Shown: piece by piece, positions 1 through 9,682 of the stretch | Layout of the letters: the number at the start of each line of letters is the position of its first letter | How positions within the stretch are numbered: the first letter of the stretch is position 1 | DNA from: CAYVWB01 sp964455395 | Lineage (GTDB): Bacteria > Desulfobacterota > Desulfovibrionia > Desulfovibrionales > Desulfovibrionaceae | DNA: 64,000 bases | Reading direction: 5' to 3' | Assembly: GCA_964455395.1 (NCBI GenBank) | Contig: CAYVWB010000008.1 | Coordinates: 1-64,000, forward strand | The notes under the pieces: generated by a model | Told to the model about the DNA's origin: nothing | What the model saw: only the letters and a program-made list of their open reading frames with translations | The model's database searches: none | Program-made: the position numbers and the translations under genes

Positions 1-56
1 GCCATATTTCCTTCCGACCACGTCCTTCTTCTTTCAGAATCGACAGAAAATCAAGC

Positions 57-103
57 GCTTACGCTTCCTGCGAAGGGGTGAGCGCGTCTTCCTGCGTCCG
101 TTG
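57..103 (+). repeat. Dispersed 47-bp repeat, copy A
   Basis: Aligns without gaps to 5313-5359 at 40 of 47 positions, counted by eye. Copy A lies directly upstream of an integrase remnant; copy B lies upstream of the sigma-54 activator gene. The unit has no obvious hairpin or reading frame. It could be a degenerate att-like or mobile-element end, or a small dispersed repeat family of the genome. Confidence 0.55.
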
Positions 104-194
104 ACAGCAAAGGCATGCGGGGGCATATGCGGAAGAGCGTTCCCCGGGCGTCGCTGGGCGAGACCCCCAAGCGCAGCCCGGAAGGACCGCCGCC

Positions 195-405
195 ATGCCC
201 CTGACAGACGTAAAGGCCCGGAACGCCTAGGCCCGAGAGAAAGTGTAGCGCCTGCACGACCAGGATGGGCTCTCCCTGGAAGTCGCCCCCGGTGGGGGCA
301 GGCTCTGGCGTTTCAAGTCTCGTCACGAAGACGAGGATTCACGGCTTGCGTCGGGCTGGTTCCTGAAGTCCCCATCGGCCAAGGCGCGTGAAGAGTGCGC
401 CGCCA
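195..405 (+). pseudogene. Decayed N-terminus of a P4-type tyrosine integrase
   Basis: Read from the ATG at 195, the frame begins MPLTDVKARNA, then a stop, AREKV, a second stop, RLHDQDGLSLEVAPGGG and RLWRFKSRH. This matches the DUF4102-type arm-binding N-terminus of prophage and island integrases, whose usual pattern is LTDxKxRNAKPREKxYKLxDxxGLxLEVxPxGxKxWRFKYR. Two in-frame TAG codons break it. The later PEVP-like segment appears only in the next frame (around 355-390), so there is also a frameshift. No catalytic domain follows: the next 170 bases are noncoding up to the secreted-protein gene. This is the trace of a lost mobile element. The family assignment is by pattern recognition only. 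Confidence 0.6.
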
Positions 406-573
406 CGTTCCTTTCAGACAAAGCCCCCCGCCATGTTGAGACGACCGTCAACCGTCAGGTAAAGGCCATTGTTCCAGTGTTGCTGAATATTTGTTGTTGA
501 GGGTGTCTTCGCTCAAGCGAGACCCTGACATATTCCAACCAAGGTCGCCCCCGCCACAAGCCAGGAGATACTC

Positions 574-999
574 ATGGCTGTAAATGCACGAATCCCTTGG
601 AACATCGTTGTCGCATCTCTCTTGCTTCTGCCTGTCGGATTGGCTGCAGCGCAGGCTCCCTTTTTCGGCGCCAGCCTCGTTTACGCTTCAAGCTCCGGAA
701 TGGAGAGCATCCCCCAACTGACCGCCTCCTGTCCGACCGGCGTCAGCTTTCAGTCCACCCAAGGAGGCCCAGCCCTCATCAATGGGGAAGAGGCGAGCGT
801 CAAGGTATTCAATGCCAACTATTTCGAGGCGAAACGCGACGGGATCACAGTATCCGTCAGCAGGACGGACGGGGCATACAGCGTATCGTATTCGATCAGG
901 GGCGAAGGCAACGGATACTGTCAAATCGTAGACGAGAAAGACTCCGGCCAGACCGAACAACCTTCCAGGGTCGACACGCCCGGCGCCGCCCCGCGCTGA
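574..999 (+). CDS. Small secreted two-cysteine protein, family unknown
   Basis: The 141-residue product has an N-terminal signal peptide (hydrophobic core about residues 10-26, then AAAQA). The mature part carries two cysteines, in TASCPTG and GYCQI, that could form one disulfide in the periplasm. An AGGAG-like site (ccaggag) precedes the ATG at good spacing. The domain between the cysteines is clearly paralogous to the product of 12669-13100, sharing KVFNAxYFEA, GITVxVS and the spacing of both cysteines. The C-terminal 20 residues look disordered. I do not recognise a named family. The two copies 12 kb apart and their conserved core argue for a real, lineage-specific exported protein. Confidence 0.75.
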   Translation: MAVNARIPWNIVVASLLLLPVGLAAAQAPFFGASLVYASSSGMESIPQLTASCPTGVSFQSTQGGPALINGEEASVKVFNANYFEAKRDGITVSVSRTDGAYSVSYSIRGEGNGYCQIVDEKDSGQTEQPSRVDTPGAAPR

Positions 1000-1038
1000 A
1001 CCCGAAAGCGGCCCAACCTGCGCCCACAAGGAGACATC

Positions 1039-1890
1039 ATGCGACGCGCCATCAAACACATCTTCAAAGGCGAACCCGTGACCGAGGGCGCGGGCGTCAA
1101 GCTGCGCCGGCTCTTCGGCTATTACGAAACGTCGCTCTTCGACCCCTTCCTCATGCTCGACGACTTCCGCAGCGACACGCCCGAGGACTTCATCCGCGGC
1201 TTCCCCTGGCATCCGCACCGGGGCATTGAGACCATCACCTACGTGACCCGCGGCGACGTGGAGCACGGCGACAGTCTGGGCAACGCGGGCGTGATCGGCG
1301 CGGGCGACGTGCAGTGGATGACCGCCGGCGGCGGCGTCCTCCATCAGGAAATGCCCAAGGGTGACGCCCACGGCGCCATGCACGGCTTCCAGCTCTGGGC
1401 CAACCTGCCGGCCAGGGACAAGCTGACGGCGCCGCGCTATCAAGGCGTTACCGCTGAGGAAATTCCGGTGGTGACGCTGCCGGAAGGGACCATGGTCAAG
1501 GTCATCGCCGGCGTTGTGGAGGGCGTCGCCGGGCCGGTGGACGATGTCGCCATCAAGCCGGAATATATGGAATGCACGGTCCCGGCGGGTGTGGAGTTCA
1601 TCCACCCGACCACGCAGGGCCACACCGCGTTCGTGTACGTCACGGGCGGCGCGGGGCTGGTGAACGGGACGCCCGTGGCGGACGGCGCGCTCGTGCTCTT
1701 CGAGGACGGCGACGAACTGGCCGTAACCGGCGGCGGGGAGCCCCTGCGCTTCCTGCTCTGCACGGGGAAACCCCTGGGCGAGCCCATCGCGTGGCGTGGA
1801 CCCATCGTCATGAATACGCAAGAGGAGCTGGACGCGGCGTTCCGGGAGCTCGACGCTGGGACATTCGTCAAGCACCCTGCAGCATCATGA
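1039..1890 (+). CDS. Pirin family bicupin protein
   Basis: A 283-residue protein with the pirin N-terminal cupin signature. HPHRGIETITYV (about residues 60-71) supplies two metal-ligand histidines; EHGDS and HQEMP supply the third histidine and the glutamate. The second cupin half is at about 170-275. Length is typical of the family. Pirins bind iron or another divalent metal; some act as quercetinases and others as redox-responsive co-regulators, so substrate and role here are open. A GGAG site lies seven bases ahead of the ATG. The gene stands alone, 39 bases after the secreted-protein gene and in the same direction. No signal peptide is visible, so it should be cytoplasmic. Confidence 0.9.
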   Translation: MRRAIKHIFKGEPVTEGAGVKLRRLFGYYETSLFDPFLMLDDFRSDTPEDFIRGFPWHPHRGIETITYVTRGDVEHGDSLGNAGVIGAGDVQWMTAGGGVLHQEMPKGDAHGAMHGFQLWANLPARDKLTAPRYQGVTAEEIPVVTLPEGTMVKVIAGVVEGVAGPVDDVAIKPEYMECTVPAGVEFIHPTTQGHTAFVYVTGGAGLVNGTPVADGALVLFEDGDELAVTGGGEPLRFLLCTGKPLGEPIAWRGPIVMNTQEELDAAFRELDAGTFVKHPAAS

Positions 1891-1954
1891 TTAAGACGAG
1901 ACGGCGCGCAGACGTTGCTCCACGCATTTATTCTTTGAAATAGGGAAGTACAGC

Positions 1955-2308
1955 GTGAAGATGATCAACAGAACAATAGTGGTGCTCAAGCCGAAACAAG
2001 GTTTCCTGGACTGGATGGCCTCATTGCCAGACATGGAGCCTGCATTGATTCCGTCACTGAATGATGCGCGCAACGATGAATGCTTCACATTCCTTGTTCC
2101 GGAGTATGATACGGTCGAACAAGCACAAGAATATGTCTTGAAGCAAAGCAAGTTCATCATCAAATTTGTGTGCGATTCATGGGACAGGCGCGAGGACTTG
2201 TGGCCCAAGAACAAGAACAGAACGCTCCTGAAGCAATGGTTCGATCTCGAGATACATTCTGAAATCTTTGATCTCGCGCCAGGGACCATTGAAGTGGAAG
2301 AGTTCTGA
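1955..2308 (+). CDS. Small conserved hypothetical protein
   Basis: A 117-residue soluble protein that opens INRTIVVLKPKQGFLDWMAS and is rich in aromatic and acidic residues (CDSWDRREDLWP, KQWFDLEIHSEIFDL). I recall similar short proteins with the same opening in delta-proteobacteria and other bacteria, always unnamed; no catalytic motif is visible. The GTG at 1955 is preferred because GGGAAG lies six bases upstream; the ATG at 1961 is the alternative. Its base composition is clearly more AT-rich than pirin upstream and the Nudix gene downstream, which hints at separate acquisition. The Nudix gene starts 33 bases after the stop, so the two may be co-transcribed. Confidence 0.7.
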   Translation: MKMINRTIVVLKPKQGFLDWMASLPDMEPALIPSLNDARNDECFTFLVPEYDTVEQAQEYVLKQSKFIIKFVCDSWDRREDLWPKNKNRTLLKQWFDLEIHSEIFDLAPGTIEVEEF

Positions 2309-2341
2309 TGCTGCATTTGACCTCGCTTCGAGAGACGAACC

Positions 2342-2839
2342 ATGCGTGCGGATAACTCACATTGCTCCAATTGCGGCGCGCCTTTCGCTCTGCATCAAAC
2401 ATGGCCGAGAACCTGCGCTCAATGCGGCGCCGTCACCTATCGGAACCCGTTGCCCGTGGCAGTGGTCATCGTGCCCACGGACCGTGGCGTCGTGCTTATT
2501 CGGCGAGGACTCGGGCCAGGGCGCGGCAGATGGGCCCTGCCCGGCGGCTACATCGAGGTGGACGAAACGTGGCAGGAGGCCGGTTCGCGCGAGGTTTTCG
2601 AGGAGACGGGAATCATCATCAATCCCGTGATGATCGAAGGGTTTACGGTGCGCAGTGCTCCGGATGGCGTCTTGCTGGTCTTTGGGGTCGCGGCGGCCAT
2701 GCGGGCGGCCGAGCTGCCCACGTTCACGCCGCGGCAGGAAGCCTCGGAGCGAATCCTTGCGACCGCGCCGCCCGAGGACATGGCGTTTCCCTTGCATCGC
2801 GACGCGCTGGAGTCGTTTCTCGCCGAGCGCACGCCTTAG
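2342..2839 (+). CDS. Nudix hydrolase with N-terminal zinc ribbon
   Basis: A 165-residue protein. Residues 7-29 form a zinc ribbon (CSNCG, then CAQCG), as in NudC/ADP-ribose-type Nudix proteins. The Nudix box follows at about 75-97 in the form GX5EX7REVFEETGI, with the REVFEETG core intact and therefore the Mg-binding glutamates. Nudix enzymes hydrolyse nucleoside diphosphates linked to another moiety; ADP-ribose, NADH and dinucleoside polyphosphates are all possible here. No signal peptide. The gene follows the small hypothetical gene on the same strand. Confidence 0.88.
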   Translation: MRADNSHCSNCGAPFALHQTWPRTCAQCGAVTYRNPLPVAVVIVPTDRGVVLIRRGLGPGRGRWALPGGYIEVDETWQEAGSREVFEETGIIINPVMIEGFTVRSAPDGVLLVFGVAAAMRAAELPTFTPRQEASERILATAPPEDMAFPLHRDALESFLAERTP

Positions 2840-3096
2840 ACCACAGGCGCGAGTCCGGCAAACGGCGCCGCTGTCTCAACAAGCGTCTTGCCGCTGTCGT
2901 ATGGACGTCTCCTGTCGCCTCGACCACGTTCTGTCGAGTCGAGTCCGCGCTTACCCGCGTTCGCCGCAATCAGCCTGTTGCGATGGATGTTCCTGTCAGA
3001 CAGGCGGCCACCTGTGGGCGAGCAGCCGCGTGTTCGGGCCACGCCAGGGATGCCTGTTCCTGGAGCAAGCGACACTGACAAAACGGTTGTCGTGAT

Positions 3097-3126
3097 GCGG
3101 CCTTTCCACCATAACGGAAAGGCCGC
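3097..3126 (-). terminator. Hairpin downstream of thi4
   Basis: A perfect 11-bp stem (gcggcctttcc / ggaaaggccgc) with an 8-base loop begins eight bases beyond the thi4 stop. On the minus strand it is not followed by a U-run, so it may act as a weak or Rho-assisted terminator, or as a 3'-end stabiliser. It lies between convergent genes and could serve both directions. Confidence 0.55.
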
Positions 3127-3133
3127 GATCTCT

Positions 3134-3928
3134 TTAGCCCAGGCGCTGGTCTATTTCATGTGCGACCTTTTCGCCGGAAAGCAGCATGCCGCCGAACACG
3201 GGACCCATCCGATACCCGCCGAATGTCGCATTGGCGGCCATGCCGGCCACGTACACGCCGGGGAAGACTTCACGCGTGTTCTCGGGCGTGGTGGTCTCCG
3301 CGCGGTCGGCCCAGAGGGATTTCTCACCCTCGATGCCGCCGGATGGCGTGGCCAAACGCACGTCGTTCTTGCGGGTGAGCTTGTGCAGCGTCTCCACGTC
3401 GTGGCCTGTCGCCTCGATGACGTAGCGGCAGGCGATGGTCACGGGATCCACATGCAGGCCGGCCATCTCCACCGGGGAAGCGTTGATGACCAAGCCTGTC
3501 ACGCGCAGTTGGCCGTCTTCTTCGCGCAGCACCACGTCTTCCACGCTCATGCAGTTGAAGACGTCCGCGCCGGCGTTGCAGGCCGCCGCAGCCAGTGAGG
3601 TGGTGGCGGCCACGGCGTCCGCGGTCCAGTAGCCGGGCTTGTGCTCGGTCAACGCCACGCCCGCCGCCTCCAGCACATGTTTGGACTGTGTCTGCACCAC
3701 GAGGATGTTCCACGTCATGCCGCCGCCCCACATGCCGCCGCCCAGCGAGAGCTTGCGTTCGAACAGGGCGACGCGGCGGCCTTTCTCCGCGAGGATGCGC
3801 GCTGCGGTAAGGCCGGATGGCCCGCCGCCCACGATGGCCACGTCCACGTCCAGACAGCGCTTGAACTTGGCGAAGTAGCCGTCAGCAATGGCCTCGGTGA
3901 TGATGATTTCGTCAAGCGGTTGCGTCAT
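3134..3928 (-). CDS. thi4: Thi4-type thiamine thiazole synthase (sulfide-utilising form)
   Basis: A 264-residue FAD/NAD-binding protein that makes the adenylated thiazole precursor of thiamine from NAD and glycine. The dinucleotide site DVAIVGGGPSG is at about 28-38; GGGMWGGGM and the C-terminal GGYRMGPVFGGM are Thi4 signatures. Eukaryotic Thi4 donates sulfur from an active-site cysteine; here the equivalent position reads AGLHVDP, with histidine. That is the form described in methanogens and anaerobes, which use free sulfide catalytically, and it suits a sulfate reducer. The start is set by AGGAGG eight bases upstream; longer upstream readings run through the leader. A TPP riboswitch lies in the leader, so the gene is expected to be repressed by thiamine pyrophosphate. 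Confidence 0.93.
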   Translation of the reverse strand: MTQPLDEIIITEAIADGYFAKFKRCLDVDVAIVGGGPSGLTAARILAEKGRRVALFERKLSLGGGMWGGGMTWNILVVQTQSKHVLEAAGVALTEHKPGYWTADAVAATTSLAAAACNAGADVFNCMSVEDVVLREEDGQLRVTGLVINASPVEMAGLHVDPVTIACRYVIEATGHDVETLHKLTRKNDVRLATPSGGIEGEKSLWADRAETTTPENTREVFPGVYVAGMAANATFGGYRMGPVFGGMLLSGEKVAHEIDQRLG

Positions 3929-4119
3929 GAGAGACCTCCTGAAAACAAGTGGATGGACTCTCCGACAGGGTGCGCGACCACAGCAAGGCGCGCGTGAGAG
4001 CAGCAGAGCGTGTGGAAGGATTCCGGATAGGAATCCATGGACGGAAGGATACGACGCAACCGCATGCACAGACAGCGTACAGCGTCGCGACAGTGCGTCC
4101 ACTGGACGACTGTCCGTTT

Positions 4120-4210
4120 CCGATTCCCTACGGCGGCATTACCCGCATCAGGTTCCATGGGTCCACTCTCAGCCCCGCGCGTCATCCGGACGGCGGGACG
4201 CCCCAATCGG
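4120..4210 (-). promoter_or_regulatory. TPP (thi-box) riboswitch
   Basis: On the minus strand this stretch carries the conserved thi-box segments in order: GGGGCGTCCC, GGGGCTGAGAGTGGACCC, GAACCTGATGCGGGTAATG and CCGCCGTAGGGA. They are closed by a P1 helix, CCGATT (4205-4210) with AATCGG (4120-4125). It ends about 190 bases before the thi4 start. Immediately downstream (4089-4116) a hairpin with arms GACAGT and ACTGTC could be part of the expression platform; no U-run follows, so control may be at translation or by Rho. Confidence 0.95.
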
Positions 4211-5312
4211 ATGCAGCCGTCTACCCCAAACGGACGGTGTGCGCAAGTGGTGTGGGACGAAAGGTGTCTGCATGGAGGCGTTCGCACATCAGATGCTGCT
4301 CGCTCCTCTCTGCCGCTGCGTCCATCTCGTCTGCAAGTCTGACGGAAAACGCATCAGCATCGTCGACTACGGGCTCGACGTCATGAAAGGTTGCCGTTTG
4401 CAGAAATAGGATCTTGCCGGGCGTATGTTGCACCATGTTTCATGACTGCCGTTGACATGGAGTCCTTCAGGAGGTTCAGCCAGCAAGTTTTTGACAGAAA
4501 AACAATAAACAAGGGTTTCTTTAATGATGTTGTGCTGTAGAGCCTCGTTGCCATGAATCTATGACGTAATCGACTACAATTGAAGTTCCGAGGATTGCAG
4601 AGGAGAATGGAAGTAGAACAACGTAACGCATTTGACGCCAAGAACCACATCGCGGCGAAACAAGGTGGACTTGCTCTCGTGCTGCGTCGAGAGACACGCT
4701 TGCAGAGGGCTTGACGCCACGGTATGTGGTCGAAACTACTTCGAGATTCCGTAAGACCACATCATCCGCAGTCTGCACGCGGTGCGCACGGCGCTGGAAG
4801 ACAAGAGCGTCTACGCCCGCAAGGAGCTCGCCACGCAGGATCTCCCCCTGCAGCCGGCGAGTCCGGACTGATCCTCCCTCATCCACCATGGCGGCGCTTG
4901 GCGCGACGTGTCGGCAAGGTCTCGGCGTACGCCGTCTGTGCGTCTGCGGCATGACCATCACGGCGGCGAACTTGCGGCGACGCACATCCACCGAGTGGTC
5001 TCGCCACGCGGCGAATGAATCGTCGGCCGCGCCAGCGCCGTGGGTGGGCCTGCTTTTCGGGAAATCCGAGCCACGCCCCGTATCGAGTGGACGCGACCAC
5101 GCCGTGGAGTCTCTTCCATAGGCCTCACTTTCGGGAAGGCTCCAAGCACGGCGAGGGAGGCGAATGTCAGGCTCGAGCCGTATGGAGAGCTTCATGCCGG
5201 GAAACATGCTTTCGAATGTCAATCGGCGTTGACAAGTGATGGAAAGGATCCGCCTCCGCCACTTCACGTGCCGGCCACGACCATCTTCTTCAGGAGTCCA
5301 TAAAAAATAATG

Positions 5313-5359
5313 GCTTACGCTTCCGGTGGGGGCGTGAGCGCGTCCTGCTGCGTCCGTTG
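5313..5359 (+). repeat. Dispersed 47-bp repeat, copy B
   Basis: Matches copy A at 57-103 in 40 of 47 positions without gaps; the best conserved parts are gcttacgcttcc, tgagcgcgtc and tgcgtccgttg. It sits 160 bases ahead of the sigma-54 activator gene, at the right edge of the gene-poor region, so the two copies bracket 1-5.3 kb in direct orientation. Confidence 0.55.
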
Positions 5360-5365
5360 GCGGCC

Positions 5366-5405
5366 GGGGCGTGTGTGGGGGGGCGTCGGGGGGATTGCCC
5401 GGGGG
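5366..5405 (+). other. Potential G-quadruplex sequence
   Basis: Four G-runs (4, 7, 6 and 5 Gs) are separated by 7, 4 and 7 bases, which meets the usual G3+N1-7 pattern on the plus strand. It lies in the leader or promoter region of the downstream activator gene. Whether it folds is unknown. Confidence 0.4.
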
Positions 5406-5470
5406 CTGGCCTGCGTCACAAATCGCTTGCCATGGTGGGCGGTTGCGGGGCATATCTGCGGACGTCAGAC

Positions 5471-5489
5471 GACCGGGCGCCGCCCGGTC
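5471..5489. promoter_or_regulatory. Perfect inverted repeat before the activator gene
   Basis: GACCGGGC, a 3-base centre, then GCCCGGTC: an 8-bp perfect stem 31 bases before the ATG of the sigma-54 activator. It could be an operator or a 5'-UTR hairpin. No known binding-site consensus was recognised. Confidence 0.35.
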
Positions 5490-5520
5490 CTCGTCCCCAC
5501 CCTTCTGAAGGAGCGCTGCG

Positions 5521-7014
5521 ATGCCCCATCGCGCCAAGGCGCACCGCCACGACATCGCCCCCGTCGTGGCGGCGCACGAGCTCGTCATCGCCACGCCGGT
5601 GCGCGCCGAGCTGGAAAACCTCCGCGCCGCCTTGAGCGGTCAGTGGAAAGTGCGCTGCTGCAACGACGCCAAAACTCTCACGGCGCTTGCGGCGTCCACG
5701 AACTGCCTCGCTGTGCTGGTGGACCTGGATCTGCTCGGGCATTTCGCCGCAATGGCGAAGGCGGCCTCCGCCGATGGCGTCGATCCCGCGGCCTTGCGCA
5801 CGGAGGGCATGCGCGATCTCTGGCGGCGTTTTCCCAACGCCCACGTGGTGTTGCTGGCGAGGGAGCACGGCATGCGGGAAGTGGTCGCCACGGTGAAGCA
5901 GGGGGCGGACAACTACCTCGCTTATCCCATCCACCCGGACGAGGTGCGCTATGTTCTGGAGAGTCTGGAAGCGGGCCGCCGTATGGAGAGCGAACTCTCC
6001 TACCTGCGGGAGAGCGCCTGGAAGGACGACGCCGCGCGCTTTTCCCGCACCGCCAGCCCACGCATGCGAGAGGTGCTGCACAAAGCGAGGACAGCTGCGC
6101 CCACCGGCGCACTGATCCTGCTCACGGGTGAATCCGGCACGGGCAAGACCACTCTGGCCAAGCTCATCCATGCGCACTCCACGCGCAAGGACAAACCGTT
6201 CGTGGCCGTGCATTGCGGCGCCATCCCGGACACCCTCGCGGAGAGCGAGCTCTTCGGGCACGAAAAAGGGGCCTTCACGGGGGCCCTGCGTCGCAAGCTC
6301 GGCAAGTTCGAGATCGCCCACGGGGGCACGATCTTCTTGGATGAGGTGGGCGCGCTCACCCCGCCCATCCAGGTCAAGCTGCTCCAGGTGCTGCAGGAAA
6401 AGCTCTTTCAGCGCGTGGGTGGGGAGAGCGACATCCGCTCCGAAGCCCGAGTCATCGCCGCCGCCAACCAGGATCTGCGCGCCATGGTTCAGGAAGGGAC
6501 CTTCCGTCAGGACCTCTACTATCGACTGAACGTCTTTCCCATCGAGATACCGCCGCTGCGAGAACGCAAGGAGGATATTCCCCTGCTCGTGACAGGGTTT
6601 CTGGAACGCCTCTCCCGGGAATACGCCAAGGAAGTCCGTGGGACGGACGCCCACGCCCTGGACGTCCTCGCGCGGTACGACTGGCCCGGCAACGTACGCG
6701 AGCTGGAAAACCTCGTGGAGCGGGCGTTCATCCTCACCACCTCGCCCATCCTGGGTGTGGAGCACTTCCCGGCGGAGCTTCAGGGCGGCTTCGTCCACGG
6801 GCAGTGCATCGAGACGCCGGCGGACATCGACTCCCTCACCCTGGCGGAGGCCCGCGAACGCGCCAAGGACGCTGCCGAACGACAGTACCTCCACGAGGCC
6901 TTGCGCCGCTGCCAAGGCCGCATCAACAAGACTGCAGAGCTCGCAGGCGTCACCCCGCGACAGCTTCACAAACTCATGAGCCGCCATGGGCTGGACAAGA
7001 AAGTCTACCGCTGA
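5521..7014 (+). CDS. Sigma-54-dependent NtrC-family transcriptional activator
   Basis: A 497-residue cytoplasmic activator of RNA polymerase-sigma54. Residues about 18-150 have the pattern of a response-regulator receiver, but the acidic pair is missing, the switch Thr/Ser region reads LLAREHG, and the conserved lysine is replaced (NYLAYPI). It is therefore probably not a normal phosphoacceptor despite an Asp in LVDLDLLG. The AAA+ domain is intact: Walker A GESGTGKT (about 203), the sigma-54 contact loop GAFTGA (about 250) and Walker B GTIFLDEVG. A Fis-type helix-turn-helix closes the protein (INKTAELAGVTPRQLHKLM). AAGGAGC precedes the ATG. No histidine kinase is adjacent. The next gene downstream is the aminomutase operon, a possible target. 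Confidence 0.93.
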   Translation: MPHRAKAHRHDIAPVVAAHELVIATPVRAELENLRAALSGQWKVRCCNDAKTLTALAASTNCLAVLVDLDLLGHFAAMAKAASADGVDPAALRTEGMRDLWRRFPNAHVVLLAREHGMREVVATVKQGADNYLAYPIHPDEVRYVLESLEAGRRMESELSYLRESAWKDDAARFSRTASPRMREVLHKARTAAPTGALILLTGESGTGKTTLAKLIHAHSTRKDKPFVAVHCGAIPDTLAESELFGHEKGAFTGALRRKLGKFEIAHGGTIFLDEVGALTPPIQVKLLQVLQEKLFQRVGGESDIRSEARVIAAANQDLRAMVQEGTFRQDLYYRLNVFPIEIPPLRERKEDIPLLVTGFLERLSREYAKEVRGTDAHALDVLARYDWPGNVRELENLVERAFILTTSPILGVEHFPAELQGGFVHGQCIETPADIDSLTLAEARERAKDAAERQYLHEALRRCQGRINKTAELAGVTPRQLHKLMSRHGLDKKVYR

Positions 7015-7207
7015 GCCTTGCATCATGAACACGGCCCCTGGAGCAAAACGCGTACACGCTGGACCGTCCCGAGTGCGCCGCGCCCGGCCCCATGCCCGTC
7101 CGGAAGCGGGCTTGGCTGCTCCGGTTTGGTGAGGAATCGGTCCCGCGAGTTCTTGCTCCTTTTCGGGCTGCGCCATTGAAGTGTAATGACGGCGATCGGT
7201 TACACAC

Positions 7208-7225
7208 TCGGTCCGGACCTTGCTT
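7208..7225 (+). promoter_or_regulatory. Possible sigma-54 promoter upstream of the aminomutase operon
   Basis: A GG-N10-GC pattern with a full -12 element (ccttgctt) and a partial -24 element (tcggtcc) lies about 85 bases before the kamA ATG and directly after the sigma-54 activator gene. The match is partial, and such patterns arise by chance in GC-rich DNA. Confidence 0.25.
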
Positions 7226-7310
7226 CGTCTCCTTCCCGTGACGCGACGCCCTCGGGAGGTCCGAGCGGCAGCGCGTACTCCATCATCCACACGGAGCAAA
7301 AGGACACGCC

Positions 7311-8620
<1,310 letters not shown>

Positions 8621-8624
<4 letters not shown>

Positions 8625-9682
8625 ACGACGGCACACTGCGCCTGGGCCTGACCTTCGATCTGCGGGAAGCCTACCTGGCCCGCGGCTACGGCGAGGAAGA
8701 AACGGCGGAGTTCGACGCGCCCGAAACCATCGAAGCCATCGAACAGGGCCTGCAGCGGCTCGGCTACACGGTGGAGCGAATCGGCGCCCTCCACGACCTC
8801 GTCCCGGCGCTTGCCGCCAGCGCGCGGTGGGACCTCGTCTTCAACATCGCCGAAGGCCTCCACGGCTACGGCCGCGAAGCCGCCATCCCGGCTTTGCTGG
8901 AGGCCTACCGCATCCCCTGTGTCTTCTCGGATCCGCTCAGCCTCGCCGTGACGCTGCACAAGGGCGTGGCCAAGCGACTTGTTCGGGACCAAGGCCTCCC
9001 CACGCCGGCGTTCATGGTGGTGGAGCGCGTGGCGCAGCTCGTCGACTGCGCCGCCGACGCCGTGCCGCCGTTTCCGCTCTTCGTGAAGCCCGTGGCCGAA
9101 GGCACGGGCAAGGGAGTGGGGCCAGGCGGGCTCGTCCATGACCATGACGCCTTGGCTGCGGCGTGCGGAGAGCTGATCGCCGCGCACCGCCAACCCGCGC
9201 TGGTGGAGGCGTGGTTGCCCGGCCGGGAGGTTACCGTGGGCGTGGTGGGAACGGGGCCGCAGGCCCGGGTGCTGGGCGTGATGGAGGTGCTGCTGAACGA
9301 ACGGGCCGATCCGGGCTGCTACTCCTACCGCAACAAGGCGGAGTTCCATGCCCTGGTGCGGTATCGACTGGTGGAGGACGACCTGGCGGCGGAGGCGGGG
9401 GCGCTGGCCTTGGCCGCCTACCGGGCTCTGGACCTGCGCGACGCCGGCCGCGTGGATCTGCGTCAGGACGCGTCGGGCCGTCTCCAATTCCTTGAAGTGA
9501 ACCCCCTGCCGGGCTTGCATCCGGACCACTCGGACTTGCCCATTCTCTGCGCTCTGGCGGGAGTGGGCTATCAGGAGCTCCTTTCGCTCATCATGGAGTC
9601 GGCGGTGCGACGGTTGCGCGGCGTGGACGTCGCCTCACCCCTCGCTCCAGTCGTCCTCGTGAACAGGGGCCACGCCGCATGA
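8621..9682 (+). CDS. D-Ala-D-Ala-ligase-like ATP-grasp enzyme 1
   Basis: A 353-residue ATP-grasp ligase, expected to join a carboxylate to an amine through an acyl phosphate. The N-terminal domain has DLVFNIAEGLHGYGREA, the Ddl-like substrate-binding loop. The ATP-binding part includes LFVKPVAEGTGKGVGPGG (about 150-167), and the metal site is FLEVNPLPGL near residue 285. It starts at the ATG overlapping the kamA stop and ends in another ATGA overlap with the second ATP-grasp gene. The Ddl family also includes dipeptide and amino-acid ligases. As a paralogous enzyme directly follows and no mur genes are nearby, a role in cell-wall D-Ala-D-Ala synthesis is unlikely. The substrate may be the aminomutase product. 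Confidence 0.85.

Larger units (their letters stand above)
4211..5520. other. Gene-poor decayed region
   Basis: About 1.3 kb with no convincing intact gene. An AT-richer part (4480-4650) contains a 33-codon plus-strand frame beginning MEVEQRNAFDAKNHIAAKQG, which vaguely recalls a Phd/YefM antitoxin start and then stops. Around 4725-4872 a plus-strand frame after a stop reads DHIIRSLHAVRTALEDKS and ends naturally, like a gene 3' end. The minus strand around 4990-5210 has a protein-like stretch (MKLSIRLEPD, AAWRDHSVDVRRRKFAAVM) without proper start or stop. These look like fragments of lost accessory genes. The right end carries a G-rich run and a short palindrome, listed separately. Confidence 0.5.

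Noticed and set aside
101..391. 96-codon plus-strand frame at the left edge
   Set aside because: It overlaps the integrase remnant in a different frame and shows only a brief PEVP-like match there, which is explained by a frameshift in the pseudogene.
4521..5594. 357-codon minus-strand frame over the gene-poor region
   Set aside because: Low-complexity Arg/Pro-rich composition, runs into the start of the sigma-54 activator, no start signal. At most it contains fragments of decayed genes.
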